Positions 23,421-36,010 of a stretch of 64,000 nt of DNA are shown here, one piece after another. Origin of the DNA: Pterois miles (taxonomy: Eukaryota > Chordata > Actinopteri > Perciformes > Scorpaenidae). The notes below the pieces were generated by a model. That model worked only from the letters and a program-made list of their open reading frames with translations, had not been told where the DNA came from and searched no databases. The stretch lies in NCBI GenBank assembly GCA_947000775.1, contig CAMQGK010000110.1:20045501-20109500 (forward strand). Reading direction: 5' to 3'. The position numbers were made by a program, and so were the translations under genes. The stretch's first letter is position 1; each line of letters begins with the position of its first letter.

Positions 23421-24196
23421 ACTCCAAACAGCATATTATTAATAAAATTACATGATATACAGGAGTCTTTGAACTGTACAGGACTGACTGTTTTGGGTAG
23501 TAATGTTTCCATTAACAAAAGCTAACATTTATCTTACCTTAACACTTAAATTTAACATTTAACTTAACATTAACACTTACATTTAAGTTACATTTCCGTC
23601 TTTTGTTGCATGCAGCTTTGTAAAAAGCCATGTTTGTTGCAAACTAAGCACACAGCTTTACCACCAACCTCAGCGAAAAAATATTTGGTCTGTGACTCAT
23701 TATAGACGCGTCGTCACAGCAGGTGACGCTACTTCAAACATCATACGTTAATTTACATGAATGACAAGTGTGACAGGAAGCAGTACACTAACACTACACT
23801 AGCATTTCAAAACAAAGGCTTTTTTCTCTGCTGTTTTTTTTAGTTTTGTAAGTAAAATTGTGTATTTGTCTGGGACCTCCTGGGGCCGTATAACGCCCCG
23901 CACTAGAACAGACGACAGATATAGATGTAAAGAGATATCATCTCACTTTACATCTAGTGGATCAGTTGAGTGATTTTTTTTTTCATTACTTAAGAGATGA
24001 GATTTAGAGCTATGATATGTATTAGATTTAGTTTTGAGTGGTGCTCGTTGTTTTAGAGGCTGTGTTAGGTATTCAGTCGTATTGTGAGTATGTTATTGAT
24101 GTTTGTATTTTCTTATTGAAGTATTGTTAAAAATATGAACGAGGACCCCAGGAAGAGTACCTACTAATGTACAATACCTTCATGACACCAAAGCCC

Positions 24197-24305
<109 letters not shown>

Positions 24306-24408
24306 GGGACTCAAACTGCAAACTCATTTCAAGCATTCTAACAACACACTTGTCACACACACCACATTTTACAAAAACACAAATCACTGCCCCCCCAATA
24401 CACACATA

Positions 24409-24508
<100 letters not shown>

Positions 24509-24694
24509 TAGTGACCTCTGATGTCTAATGACAAACCTTGCAAGGGCCACCACATGGCCAGCGCCACCCATGATGCCAGCACTTTGACCTGCAACAGTCT
24601 GCGGGTGTGTCTAATCACAGCAGCCTGACCACCCGGTTAGACTGCACCACGTTCACTACTGCTGCGTATGATCATGTCCAGACATACGCAAGTC

Positions 24695-24695
<1 letters not shown>

Positions 24696-24732
<37 letters not shown>

Positions 24733-24741
24733 GTGTGTGTG
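24696..24741. repeat. (TG)n microsatellite
   Basis: TG array with a single TGCG interruption. Confidence 0.93.
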
Positions 24742-26123
24742 GTCACTTTCACATGCTGGGAATGTTTTCAGTTAGCGCAGCAAACTAATACTCCACCTTT
24801 AATCTTCTAATAGCAAAGCTGTGCTACTGCAACTAAAATAGTCAAACTGATTATTCCACTACTTTCAATGTGTGTTCAATTTTCAGGATCTTTTTGTAAG
24901 TAAAAGTCTGTAAATTTAGGGCTGTCAAAGTTAATGTGATAATGCGTTAAATTTGTTATTTTTTATTCTTTTAAAGCTAGAGTGATTATATCCATATGAT
25001 AAATGGGTTATCTGGGTATCCATAGGTGACCATATTTTTTATGTTAAATGCAGTACCTGTGAGGGTTTCTGGACACTATATGTCATTATTTTGTGTTGTT
25101 AATTGATTTCTAATAATAAATATATACATACATTTGCATAAAGAAGTAAATTTGCCCACTCTCATGTTGATAAGAGTATTATTTACTTGACAAATCTCCT
25201 CTTAAGGTACATTTTTAACAGATGTGCAAAATTTGCAATAAATCATGGATAATGATGTGATTATTCCAATTAAATATTTTAATTGATTGACACATTTTAA
25301 CTATTAATTGTAACATAAAATTGCAAAAATTACTTGTCACTATGTGTAGCACTTTTTCAGTTTCTACACATAAACTGAATCAAGACAAATTTTCACATTC
25401 AATATCTAATTTGCATGACACTATCCTAAACCGACATAGGATGGATGGGAAATCTGGAAAATAAATCAGCCTGGTGACTCAAGAGAGGTTGCTTAACGCA
25501 CATCGGTCTACTGGTAGCAGGTTAATTGATAAGGGTGACCCAAGAAACGATTACCAATCACGGAGGGTAAAAGGGTGCTGTCAATCATCTGTCCACTTGA
25601 ACTGAATGAACACAGGTTGGACCCTTGCATGGTCAATCTGTGTGTAATCTAGCCCATGGCAGAGATAGCCAGGCTGCTATCGGGTCAAACATGTCATTCT
25701 ATAGATATCCTTATAGAAATGATTTAGCTATATAGGCTCCATAGCTGCAGCGGTGACAGCCACACCGGGCAGCATCAGCATCCCATTACCCCGGGACAAC
25801 AAAGGGTCACGTGGGGTTAGCGGAATTCGGCATGCGCCTCCACTCGTTCACGGGACCAACAGCGTTTAGGACACGAGGTCACCTAATCACCTCGCCAAGC
25901 CATCTCTGAGGGAGGAGAGGAGAAGGGAGAGGTGGGGAGTGGTGGGTGGGGGGGGGATCAACTTTAAATTTGCAGTGATGAAAAATCAATAAAGCAGTAA
26001 TTGCTTGGCTTATCACCGTGCAATGAAACAAATTGGGAGGAGAAGGAAGGCAAGGAGAGGGCTGGCGTCCATGCTGCACGCCAGGGTTTTTTTGGCTGCA
26101 GCGTGTGGAGCTGAGCGTAGCAC

Positions 26124-26142
26124 GAGAGAGAGAGAGAGAGAG

Positions 26143-26208
<66 letters not shown>

Positions 26209-26220
26209 AGAGAGAGAGAG
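26124..26220. repeat. (GA)n microsatellite
   Basis: About 97 bp of GA repeats with two short interruptions. A pure purine strand with potential for triplex (H-DNA) structure. Confidence 0.95.
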
Positions 26221-26269
26221 GGAGGAGAGGAGTTTGGGCTTCAGTGGGCCAAGGCAAGGAAAAAAGGTC

Positions 26270-26790
26270 TCCTCGTGATAATTAAATCTTCTCACACTGA
26301 TTTTCTGCCAAATTTATTTCCCCAGGGACCATAACTCTGATTCAGTGCTTACAAGCCTTGAATAACTAATCATTTCAACGTGGGGGGAACTACAAACCTG
26401 AATGAATTGGGAGGAGAGACAGGAAAATAAAAAAGAGAGATGGCTAGACTGAAAGTGTGGCACTATTCATCTCAAAATCAATCATTATTTAGGCCGGACA
26501 AAAATCAGAAATAAGTGTGGAGCATTCTTCTGAATGACTGTTTGAAACAGACCTTTAAAGTGAAGGTGTAATTGATTGTCTCTTTTACACTTTCTCCGCA
26601 GAGCTATACGAGCGGAAAACATCCTTTAGTTCCTGGAACAAATGGAACCCATAAAGCCAATGAAGTGTCGGTTCAATATTCCTCTGACTGTTCCTGGCAT
26701 GATTGTGTTGAACATAATAACACAACAAATAAGGCCATTTATCTGAAGTAACGACAGGAGATGAGGCTAACTCCGCTAATCAATACCCAG
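26270..26790. promoter_or_regulatory. Candidate conserved regulatory block
   Basis: Non-repetitive sequence with GATAATTAAATC, ATAACTAATCATTT, CAATCATTATTTAGG and CTAATCAATACC. Moderate motif clustering only. Confidence 0.28.
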
Positions 26791-27059
26791 TCGATACAAA
26801 CCAGATTTTCTTACATCAAAATCACTGAGACAGATCTTTCTTCAGCGCAGAGTGCACAAGAGCAATACAGTGCCTCCCTGGAGCCCCGAGGTAGATCATA
26901 TAGCTGGTGGAAAGAATACAGTTTAGAAAAATGCTCTACCCTGAGAGAGGATGCTGGGAACTATAATTATAGCTTGGTACAATTCAGACACTCTCCTTAT
27001 TGAATCCTCATGTTTTAGTTAATGTGATGAGATCATGGACACCAGATCACTCGTGTTTA

Positions 27060-27520
27060 CCAGCGGATGAATTTCACCGCTTGTCCTTCAAGTGGCAGCC
27101 TGAGCAGCGAGCGACGCCGCTCGGCGAGGTAGCGTGGCACGCCACACCATGGCCCCAGTAATTAAAACATTTAAAGCAGAGCCAGCCCCCCCTGTGCTCC
27201 CGGGGTGTGATATGGGGGTCACGCGCCTGTAGATTCTAATTTGCGCACCATTTGTATTCATGACAGGCACGTGCTAAATATTTAACAGCAGCCCGGCAGG
27301 AGTTTTGTATTGTTAGGCTTTCCAGGTCAAATAATTTGATTTCAAGGCAGATTACATTAAGCGTCAATGTCCAAGCCACCACTCTCACTTGCCTCTCATT
27401 TCCTGTCTTTTATTACAGCCGAGATAGGCCAGAACTGAAGGGATATGGCTTTGGATTATACAAGAGCTTGTTATCCGTGGATTAGTTATTATTTTCAATT
27501 AGAAAAGGGATCACATCGTT
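27060..27520. promoter_or_regulatory. Candidate conserved regulatory block (strong)
   Basis: About 450 bp of complex, GC-balanced, repeat-free sequence with closely spaced motifs: CCAGTAATTAAAACATTTAA near 27155, GATTCTAATTTGCGC near 27231, CTAAATATTTAACA near 27274, AGGTCAAATAATTTGATTTC near 27325, CAGATTACATTAAG near 27348 and TTTTCAATTAGAAAAGG near 27490. No open frame of protein character crosses it. In composition it is among the clearest enhancer-like blocks in the window. Confidence 0.4.
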
Positions 27521-28674
27521 TATTATGGACGCACACACCCACACCGGTATTGTATGCAGACGCTTGCATGCAGAGTGGAAATTTTAGCTGACTGACAAAT
27601 TGTTGAGTGGAGCATGTAATCACTCCTAACAAGAGAAATACTCCAAACAAATGACGCAGCGAGCACAAGCAGCCTTAACGATATTTCACTTACATTGATT
27701 CGACTCCTACAGTCGGTAGGGATGTGCATTCTCTCTTTTCTAAATGTTCAACAAGGGAGGCAAGAAGCCAAATCCAGAGACTTTCTGTTTCAGCTGAGGC
27801 CCCGTGGTGATTGACAACAGAGCTAGTTAAACGGTGATGAGGCATTAATGGATGCTAGGTCGGGGGGGAGGCAGAGGGGGGCAGAGGCTGAATATTTAAT
27901 GGTCATATAATTCCTGAACACAGACACACACAGTCAGGTACACACCCAACCCGTGACCTGTCCTACACACCGCGTAATTAGGGAAACAGTCCTTTCGTTT
28001 AACTGCCAAAAGAGCAAACGGTAGGTATATATTCCCCTAATGATATGGGTTAAAGAGCTATTATACGTCTCATTAAAATATATGATCTCCCAATCTGGTG
28101 GTGGTTTGAGGTAATGGGGACAGAGCAGCATAAGGGCTAAAATACCATCCGCAGGCTATAGGCTAGTGTCCAATCCACATCTACATAATTCTGTGTGTTG
28201 GAGAGTGGCTGCACAAATGAGAAGATGTTTCTGTCGGTGACACACGGACGAGCGCGTGGGAATGAACTGGGGTTATCAAACATTTGACACCAATTTGCTG
28301 GACATTAAGTATATAAAGAAAAGCAAAAGGAATTAACACAAGGTCTTAATAAAGCCTTAAAACACACACAATCACCCCTGACACCTGATTCACTTATCGG
28401 TACAATATCAGTGAGAAGGGTGTAACGGAGACATCTCTCTTTCTCATATGTTAAACTCTGTCTCTTAATTTCTCACCATCAAACTTTATCTTTCCCAGTT
28501 GGACTAAAACAACATCTCATAGTCTTTGAGCTGATGTGCTTCTGTGAAATGAGCTACAGTATGATGAAATTAAAAAAAACAATACGAAACTACTAATATA
28601 TGATCTAAAATCTATATTAAAATAAATGATCACATTTACTTTAATAAGAACACATGCACCTTTTTTAACAGTCA

Positions 28675-28895
28675 GATGACTAATTGATTAGCGGATCAAC
28701 AGAAAATTATTCAGCAACTATTTTGATAATCAGTTATTGTAATTTTAATTCATTTATAATTGATGTGGTAATTCATGTAACAAAGTCAAACATTCACTGG
28801 CACTAGCTTCTTTTTAAATGTAAGGATTTAAATTCTTGTTATTTATGACAGTAAACTGAATATCTTTGGGTTTCAAACTATTTTGGCTGTCTAAA
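28675..28895 (+). repeat. Short hAT-like MITE copy (left half)
   Basis: 'gactaattgattagcggatc', then 'cagaaaattattcagcaact', then 'attttgataatcag', then 'aaactgaatatctttgggttt' match the left half of the element at 40316-40638. It abuts the CTCF-motif repeat starting at about 28901. Confidence 0.55.
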
Positions 28896-28900
28896 ACATT

Positions 28901-29455
28901 AGACTGTATAAAAGAAGTGGACATAGTCACCGTGACATCACCCATTGGTTAGCGCACTGCCATTTTGAAGCCTCAAGTTCTGCATTTTGACTGCCGCCAT
29001 CTTGGTTTTTTGCAACCAGAGGTGACACGAGTGGGTGGAGCTAAGTACAAGCGAATACTGAATCAGACATTTTTTTAGGTGATCAAAAAGGTTATAATAA
29101 ACTTTCATAAAGAGAAAACACACTGTGAAGAGGTTAAAGCTCTACAGCGAAAATGCAGACAACCGTGGTAGCAACCTGTCAATCACAAGGTAGCCGTGCC
29201 CTAAATCATCCCCTGCTTTATGGTCTATTTGACTCTAAATGGGACCATAATTTACTAAATGAACATCATGCTGTATTGAAGAAGACTTGAAACTAGTGAT
29301 TGAGACCTTAAGTGTTCACTGAAGTAATAAATCAAGTGAGAAGCACTTTTTGCAACCAGAGAAGTCGCCTCCTGCTGGATATTATAAAGATTGCAGGTTT
29401 GAGGCACTTCAGCATTGGCTTCACTTCTCAGACCCAGAGGTTGCCCACTGTTACC
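28901..29455 (+). repeat. Unclassified dispersed repeat, most complete copy
   Basis: Starts 'agactgtataaaagaagtgg' and ends near 'cagacccagaggttgcccac'. Matching segments lie at 3353-3770 and, inverted, at about 60670-60965, with a fragment at about 29690-29785. Internal features are TGACATCA plus ATTGG near 28935-28950, a YY1-like CGCCATCTT at 28995-29003, and a CTCF-like motif reversed at 29365-29378. No protein-coding capacity is seen. Family name unknown to me; short non-autonomous DNA element or SINE-like. Confidence 0.7.
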
Positions 29456-29689
29456 AACAACCACAGAAAATACCCATCACAGTGATATAAAAATAGTAAT
29501 ATCATTAAAATAAAAATGAAATTAAACCCAGAAGTCTTTTACTTTTCTGAGTTCATTTAAGAGCATCTTAAATACATATATTGATATTTTGGGAAATATA
29601 CTTTGGTATATCTGGCTCTCATCAGATAGCCTGGCTTCATCCAAAAGCAACAAAATTCTTCAACAAAAAGACTTCTATACAATCAGACT

Positions 29690-29785
29690 ACTTTTTGCAA
29701 CCAGAGGAGTCGCCCCCTGCTGGATATTAGAAAGAATGAACGTTTAAAGCACTTCTGCATTGGCTTCAATTCTCAGACCCCAGCC
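29690..29785 (+). repeat. Fragment of the CTCF-motif dispersed repeat
   Basis: Repeats the segment 'ttttgcaaccagaggagtcg' to 'ggcttcaattctcagacccc' found in the copy ending at 29455. The reverse strand of 29710-29723 reads CCAGCAGGGGGCGA. Confidence 0.7.
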
Positions 29786-29884
29786 CACTGGATAATAATA
29801 AATGATTTGAATACGTAAATCACAATGGGCACTGGGAAACACAAATTGTAATTTTTCCACTATTACTATTATACATTTATAGAA

Positions 29885-29955
29885 AAAACACTTGATTGAC
29901 AAAATAACTGGCAGATAAGCTCAATAATCGAAATAATAAGTTACAGCCCAATATA
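29885..29955 (+). repeat. Terminal fragment of short hAT-like MITE
   Basis: 'gattgacaaaataactggca' to 'gttacagccca' is the right end of the MITE family. Confidence 0.4.
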
Positions 29956-31099
29956 TTTTCTTACTCCTTTGTCCAGTTTAATTAAGGCACTTTTTACTGC
30001 ACCGATTGGTTGGATTAATGTCTGGTTAGATGTCACTGTCCTCAGTTTATTTAAGATATTTATTGAAAAGTACAACATGAACTTAAGTTAACTACTATAT
30101 GTGCCCAGATTTATTCTATTTTCTGTTACCTGTGAATTACAAAAAAGAAAGAAAAGTACAACACAAGTAAATTTACAAAAAAAATCTGACTGTAATGACA
30201 CACCAAGCAGGTTCTCCTGATGCACGAGGAGGTATAATAGTGCCCACATATATTTAGCTCATCATCCAGCCCTACATTACTACAGTACCACCACACACAC
30301 AACCTCTGGTTATGCACTGCCTTCAGTAAAGTGCCAACTGACAGCACAGTCCACACAAACAGACTGTGTTGTACCGGCAGTCAGTCCATCTTATTATAGC
30401 TGGACACACTATGTTAGCTAAAAGCCTCCTGGGCACACAAACAACATCTCTCAGCTTTAATAGCCTAAACAAGGCATGCAACTAACAAAGCAACCATCCT
30501 CCCCTCTCATTCTCACACCCTTTCATACCACTTGTTTCCTTTTTCAACCACCAGCATCATCTGGCTGCCCTTAACCAGAGAGCCAAACACTCTTTTTAAG
30601 TGGAAACTACTTTGTTAACTGATGACCACAGGGTCAGTTATTGATCCTCTCCCTTCTCTCTCTCAGTAAACCCTGCTGATAAAAACCCCTCTATCCTCGC
30701 AGGGCTCCGCAGTATGCAGCCACAGTTCGCTACAATAATAGCTTGCATATCACATGAATCAGATCTCGGTGGTTCGATTAGGGCTAAACTAACTCAAACA
30801 CATTGCCAGTCAAGGACGTGAATCTATTTATGAACGAGGAGTGTAGGTGGTAGTGTTCTTCACTTCTACCCTCCATTCTCTTTAAAAGGTTTTTCTCATT
30901 TCAGTTGACTTAACGGTTCAAGTGTAAACTTTCTAGTTGCGTTGACCTCTAAGAGGCCCTGCGGGGAATAAGGAGACCCCTGGTGATCTACTGTTTAGCT
31001 GCAGCAGTGGCCCACCTCCTCCATTTTAGTTGTGCTGGGATGAAGGGCAGAGGGAAGAGGATGGAGCTGGCTGCTTGCGTCTATGTGTGTGTGTGGATG

Positions 31100-31420
31100 T
31101 TCATGCGCATTTGTGACCGTGCCACCGGCTTCTCTCGCTACCGAGGCAAGGGCAAGTCATCAGGGCCACTTTGTCGAGCCTCTCTGATCTCACTTCGTGT
31201 GTCGCCCCGTGCAGCGAAAAGGAATAAAATGATAGTCCTCGAAGGCAGCGCCTGCACAGCACGCCGTTACCGCGCCGCTCCACTGCACAATCACGCACAA
31301 CACCTTATTTCACACAGAACGAACAGTTGGAGCGAGGGAGCTTTGAGCAACAAGCGTCAACTGAATCCAAAAAAAGGCAACGGTGCAGCGTGAACTTTGC
31401 TTAAGAAAGCTATTTGATTG
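31100..31420. promoter_or_regulatory. CpG-rich intronic segment
   Basis: Unusually CpG-rich for this intron (CACCGG, CTCGCTACCGAGG, GTCGCCCCGTGCAGCG, GTTACCGCGCCGC). An open frame of 136 codons runs through it on the plus strand, but the composition is not protein-like and there is no domain I recognise. It could be a regulatory element or an unrecognised first exon and promoter. No splice or coding partner is seen. Confidence 0.25.
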
Positions 31421-32803
31421 GGAGACTTGCTCTGTTGCCCCAAGCGAGGCACTTAGTCACCACTTTGGCAACGCTTCCACCCTGAGAAGAGCGAAGCGGG
31501 AGAAGGGAAACACATAGAGAAGAGGGCAGGAGAGAGGTGGAAATAGTTGATGGGGACAAATGGAGGTGGGAAGAAAGAGAGCATATTAGACAGAAAGTAG
31601 GAGGAGAAAACAGACAGATAGAGCGCTAAGACCAAGAAAAATGAGTAATATTAATGTGAGAATGGTGGAGAGGCTGAAAGAAAACAAAACACGGTGAAAT
31701 AGAGAGACGGAGGGAATAAATTCTTCCCAGAACTGGGGGACCAAAGTGAGAATGCAGGGCTAATTAGTTTCTGATGGCTGGACTTTCATTTGGCTGAAAG
31801 GTCAGCTAACTTTAAAGGTCACACACTGCTCGATGCACAAAAAAAAAATTACACACAGTGAATCCAGCGGTATAAAAACACCCACACTAGAGCAAATGAT
31901 GCTACTACACATGCCTGTGTGTGCACATACATACACACACAGTATAGTTGATAACAGCACATTTGATATTCTCATTTTCTGTCATGCTCTGGTCAGAGCG
32001 GGGACCAGGGTCATTATTCTATCTAAGGACTTTTATTACTGCCAGCATATCCACTGCAAATTACTCTTGACTTTATTTGAATGTGCATCAAGATAATCTT
32101 TGTGTGTATGTGTGTGTGTCTGCATGTACTATGTTGGCAGAATGAATTTACTGCCTGCAACACTAAGCACATTTCCGCCTATGCATCTTTATGTAGATTA
32201 CAGCTGTCTTAATAAAAACTAAGGAGTGTAATCAGCATCTCTAAGCTCATGTTTTGCAAAGTATAGATGAACTGCGAAGGAAGAATTCTCGTTTACAAGA
32301 TGACGCTTACATTAATCTGTTAATGTAAACGTATTAGAAGCGTTGCAGAGAGGGCATGGACTACAAAAAATACCGCAATGCCTGACAAGAGAAACGGGTC
32401 CAGAGTCAGGGATTTCCAAAACTAATACATATATTTTTGTTGTTGCACTCGCATTCACGGCATGGAAGCTTTATACAATTTGTTTGTTTTTAGATAAACA
32501 TGCTCCAGCATATTTAAAACACAAGTTGTGCAACAGATGTTTTATAATCTAAAAAAAAAAAAAAATGTTTTTATATTTTGTGCACCTGCTCCTCAAAGAT
32601 AATATTAATGGCTTTTTAATGGAAAACAAAAGCTAACTTGAATTATTTCATTGTTATCTTGCCAGCAACTTTAATATTGCATTTTTATAACATCTTATGC
32701 TTCATGCTTTTTGTTTTTAGAACAGCTACAACTGGTTTGGTGTTGGAGCCAAAGTCCACATGTTGAATCTATGACAGACACACTCATATATACAATAACT
32801 CAC

Positions 32804-32875
32804 CTTCCTCTAGTTTCTTCCGGGCCTCTTCCTCTCTCTTGGCTACTTTGGCCTTCAGCACCTCGTCCGTCTTAG
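32804..32875 (-). CDS. rsrc1: rsrc1 internal coding exon (coiled-coil segment)
   Basis: Minus-strand exon of 72 nt after acceptor GTCTTCCTTTTCAG and before donor GAAG|GTGAGT. Two bases (CT) complete a codon from the exon before it. Then 23 codons read KTDEVLKAKVAKREEEARKK followed by LEE, and the final G pairs with AG of the next exon to make Glu. This is the Lys/Glu-rich coiled coil in the middle of RSRC1, where the human protein has the similar 'AKADEALKAK' opening. It is the most 5' rsrc1 exon I can find. The upstream RS-domain exons are not seen between here and 64000. Confidence 0.9.
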
Positions 32876-33429
32876 CTGAAAAGGAAGACGGCAGCGTCAG
32901 GAGCAGAGCAGAACTCCAGGAACATCATAATGGTTTTATTATGGGAAACATTTACAGCATTTTTAGAGAGATTAATTGAGAAATTAAGGAATTAATTATG
33001 ATACATGATTATATATTTGTACTGAAAATAACATTTAAAAAAGTAATTTAAATTTGATGATTCCATTTAAAAAAAACATATTTCCGCGCACAAGGAGCAA
33101 AAGCTATTTCTGTGGGAGACACTGGTTTTTGATACTCATCACAATGCTGAAAACACCAGAGAACACATCATTGGATCAACAGTAAGTGTACAAATCAACA
33201 AAACCATGAATCATGCTGCCTTCTCCTCCCCCTACCAGACAGCACCTTTCTCTGCTTTCCCTTCATACCCCTGTAAAAGTCAGCGAGTCTTCCTGAGAGG
33301 TGTTTATCGTCTCGGCATAATGAAAAGCTTAAGAGAAAGTGAGGCTGCAGGAGTAAACACTCGTCAGGGCATTTTAAGCATCTCTCATCGTGAGCCGTGT
33401 TGTCTCGGCTCCCTTTTTCCTCCGCCTTT

Positions 33430-33660
33430 CCCCCTGAATAATCAAGATGTTAAGCCACATTAAAAAATATAATGCCGTGTATGGCAGGACTATCAATACT
33501 GCCTCTAAATTAATTACATTTCCGTTGCGGCGCATCATTTATTTTGCAGCGTTAAGGCCTCGGCGGAGCCATTCCCCTTTATTGCTATCTCACTTGGTTG
33601 ATGAGTGAGCTATGTAAAATTGAGTCTCCAATATCATTACACTTAATGAGTTTAAACTTT
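33430..33660. promoter_or_regulatory. Candidate conserved regulatory block
   Basis: CTAAATTAATTACATTTCCG near 33506 followed by GC-mixed, repeat-free sequence and ACACTTAATGAGTTTAAAC near 33639. It lies 0.6 kb upstream of the rsrc1 72-nt exon. Confidence 0.35.
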
Positions 33661-34136
33661 GAGAGAGAAAAAAAAGAGAGAAACAGAAGAAGAGCGAGAA
33701 GGGGGAGGAAGTGAATGAGAGCACTGCACTGTTTTGGGGAAGTTAATACAATATAAGAGTGGGTGTAAGTGTTTGTGAGCGCTTACAGAATGTTTGTGTT
33801 AGTGCACAGCTGTGGGTGTCCGGATGTGCTTTATTGCACCACTTGAGATGTGTGTTTTGTGCACGCTCCTCGTTTTGTGTCCGATTGTGTGTTACACTGC
33901 AAGCAAATACATGAAAATACAACCCATGCATCGTTTGTGCATGTGTGTGTGCGTTTGGATGCAGGAGGCCATGGGTTGTGCTCGTCTCTCTGTGACTGCG
34001 CTGCTGTTTTTGTTCAGTAATTGGCGTAGACAAAGAACCGTCACACTGCTGTTACGGCTGGTTAAGTCTGGAGGTTCCGCATCTTTACTAACAATGACTC
34101 TACATGGATGACTGAACCTTCCTCCACCTCCCTCAG

Positions 34137-34140
<4 letters not shown>

Positions 34141-34204
<64 letters not shown>
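34141..34204. repeat. (TG)n microsatellite
   Basis: Uninterrupted (TG)32. Confidence 0.97.
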
Positions 34205-34206
<2 letters not shown>

Positions 34207-34366
34207 CATGCCTAACCAAATCAACAGCAATCAATCTATTTCTCTTAGTTAACACAGCTTTAGTAAGAACTAAACGATGGGCTGCACCATCCTGCATCTC
34301 TTCTCAACTACATTCATGACTTTTCTTGTCTGTATTTGTGTGCATAGACCTGTGTGTGTGTGTTTT

Positions 34367-34370
<4 letters not shown>

Positions 34371-34428
<58 letters not shown>
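34371..34428. repeat. (TG)n microsatellite
   Basis: (TG)29, preceded by a short TG run and T9. Confidence 0.96.
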
Positions 34429-34430
<2 letters not shown>

Positions 34431-35445
34431 CTCCTCTCTGTGCTCCTCAGTTCCCTCTTTGCTCGGGGCTACCGAGAGGCAGGTAGGAGACGCAGCGGTA
34501 TCAGTGGTGAAACAGAGCGGGGAGGGAGGAGGGGAAAAAAAGGGATAGATGAGGCCATGCAGGAAAAAGGAAGAACTGACAGTGCGGGAAACAGACAAAA
34601 CAAGCAGAAATAAGAGAAAAAGCCGTGCACGCAAACATGCGCACACAAACAACAGGAGTGATTTGTCGCCTCTTTTTGTTTGCATGTTTATCCTCCACCT
34701 CTATCCCTCCCCCCCCCCCCCCCAACAGGTTCTCTCATTCTCTTGCTCTCTCTTCTCTCCTTCTGTTTTGCCCTCTCCCACCCCCTCCCCAGTTTTTTTT
34801 CATGCTTTCTCTTCCTTCTCTTGCTCATCTCTCCAGTACACTGTGCCTGGGGGCGATAGCAGCAAATCAAACTGTTTATCCATCTCTCATCAGTGCGCTG
34901 CCTCACGGGGCTCCTGCCCCCTCACAACAATGAAAGTAGGCCTGAGCACTGAGCCAGGGATACGATTTAATTACATCAATAAAGAGCTCTGCTTTCTTAA
35001 AAAAAAGATCAACTACAAAACAATACATTACAACAAAACACTGCTGCACTATCATGAAAACCACGTTAAAACGACCGTACGGTTGCATGTAAAAAAGCCT
35101 CACAGCTGTGCCCATCTAGAAATATCGGCATGTCTGTGTGCAGGGGCCGCTTATTGGAAGTATATTTCTTGGCAACTTAGTGGCTCCAGTTCATTGTAGG
35201 ATAATTCTGTGATGGACTTTTATTAAAGCGGGTAATAAACGGCCGGGTGTTGGGGAGAGGAGAGGCCTTTCACTTCATTTAGACTTCGTTCCGTCTTGGC
35301 TGCAGGGGCGGAGGGAGAGAGGAGAGATGGCGGCGGGAAGGGGCGGTGAGCATCAGTGAAATCGCATTGTGATTATGAGTGTAATTGCAGCTCAGGGGCC
35401 CAGGGGCCATGTAGCTCTGATGGCGCTGGAAGATGTTTTATGCAC

Positions 35446-35655
35446 AGCAACAGAGAGGAAGAAAGTGAGAAAGAGAGAAAGAGAGAGAGTGGGAGGGGAG
35501 AGAGGCAGGCTGCCAGCAGTTTTTTCTTTACAGAATCTCCTCTTCTATCTCTTTTCTCCTCCTTTCTTCTCCTCCTCCCCCAACATCCTCCTTCACTCCT
35601 CTCTTCCCCTCTCCTATTCTCTCCTCTTCTCTCCTGTCCTCCTCCCTTGGCAGGA
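35446..35655. repeat. Purine tract followed by pyrimidine tract
   Basis: A GA-rich stretch (about 35446-35511) is followed after about 10 bp by an extended CT-rich stretch (to about 35650). The two halves are roughly complementary in composition, so hairpin or triplex structures are conceivable. Open frames here are low complexity. Confidence 0.5.
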
Positions 35656-36010
35656 TTAGCTGGGTCTCGTTAGAGGGGAAATGTAATAATGCTCCCACCA
35701 GGTGGAATCGGGCCCGCTCCATTATCAGCCGGGAGATGGATGGGCCGTGTAGGGCCGGCGGGGGCCACGCGCGCACGCAATTTAGATTCAATAAACTGGC
35801 AAAGCAAGACCCCCAATCTGATTTATCTCTTACACGCCGCCAATGCTTGCTGCTACGATGCTGATTCCCTATTACCACTCAGAGAAGGACTATTCATTGG
35901 ATGTAAGGCGCGGCAGTCGGAGAGGCTTGTCGGGGCCCCCGGGACGACGGCAAAACAGATACAGCAGAGGGTTAATACGTTTACACACAGATAAGCAATT
36001 AAATCTAAGG
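35650..36010. promoter_or_regulatory. Candidate conserved regulatory block
   Basis: Complex GC-balanced sequence with CTCGTTAGAGGGGAAATGTA, a CCACCAGGTGG core at 35697-35707 (CTCF/E-box-like), CTCCATTATCAGCC and CAATTTAGATTCAATAAACT. No repeat or coding signature. Confidence 0.38.

Noticed and set aside
25879..26334. Ser/Leu and Arg/Glu repeat frames on both strands
   Set aside because: Translations of the (GA)n microsatellite at 26124-26220.
34549..35199. 216-codon plus-strand open frame
   Set aside because: Low complexity (Ser/Pro/Phe-rich from CT tracts), no domain, no splice or start context, inside the rsrc1 intron.
35285..35335. Possible alternative promoter with AGATGGCGGCGGG
   Set aside because: A single YY1-like motif in a purine-rich stretch, with no first-exon evidence.
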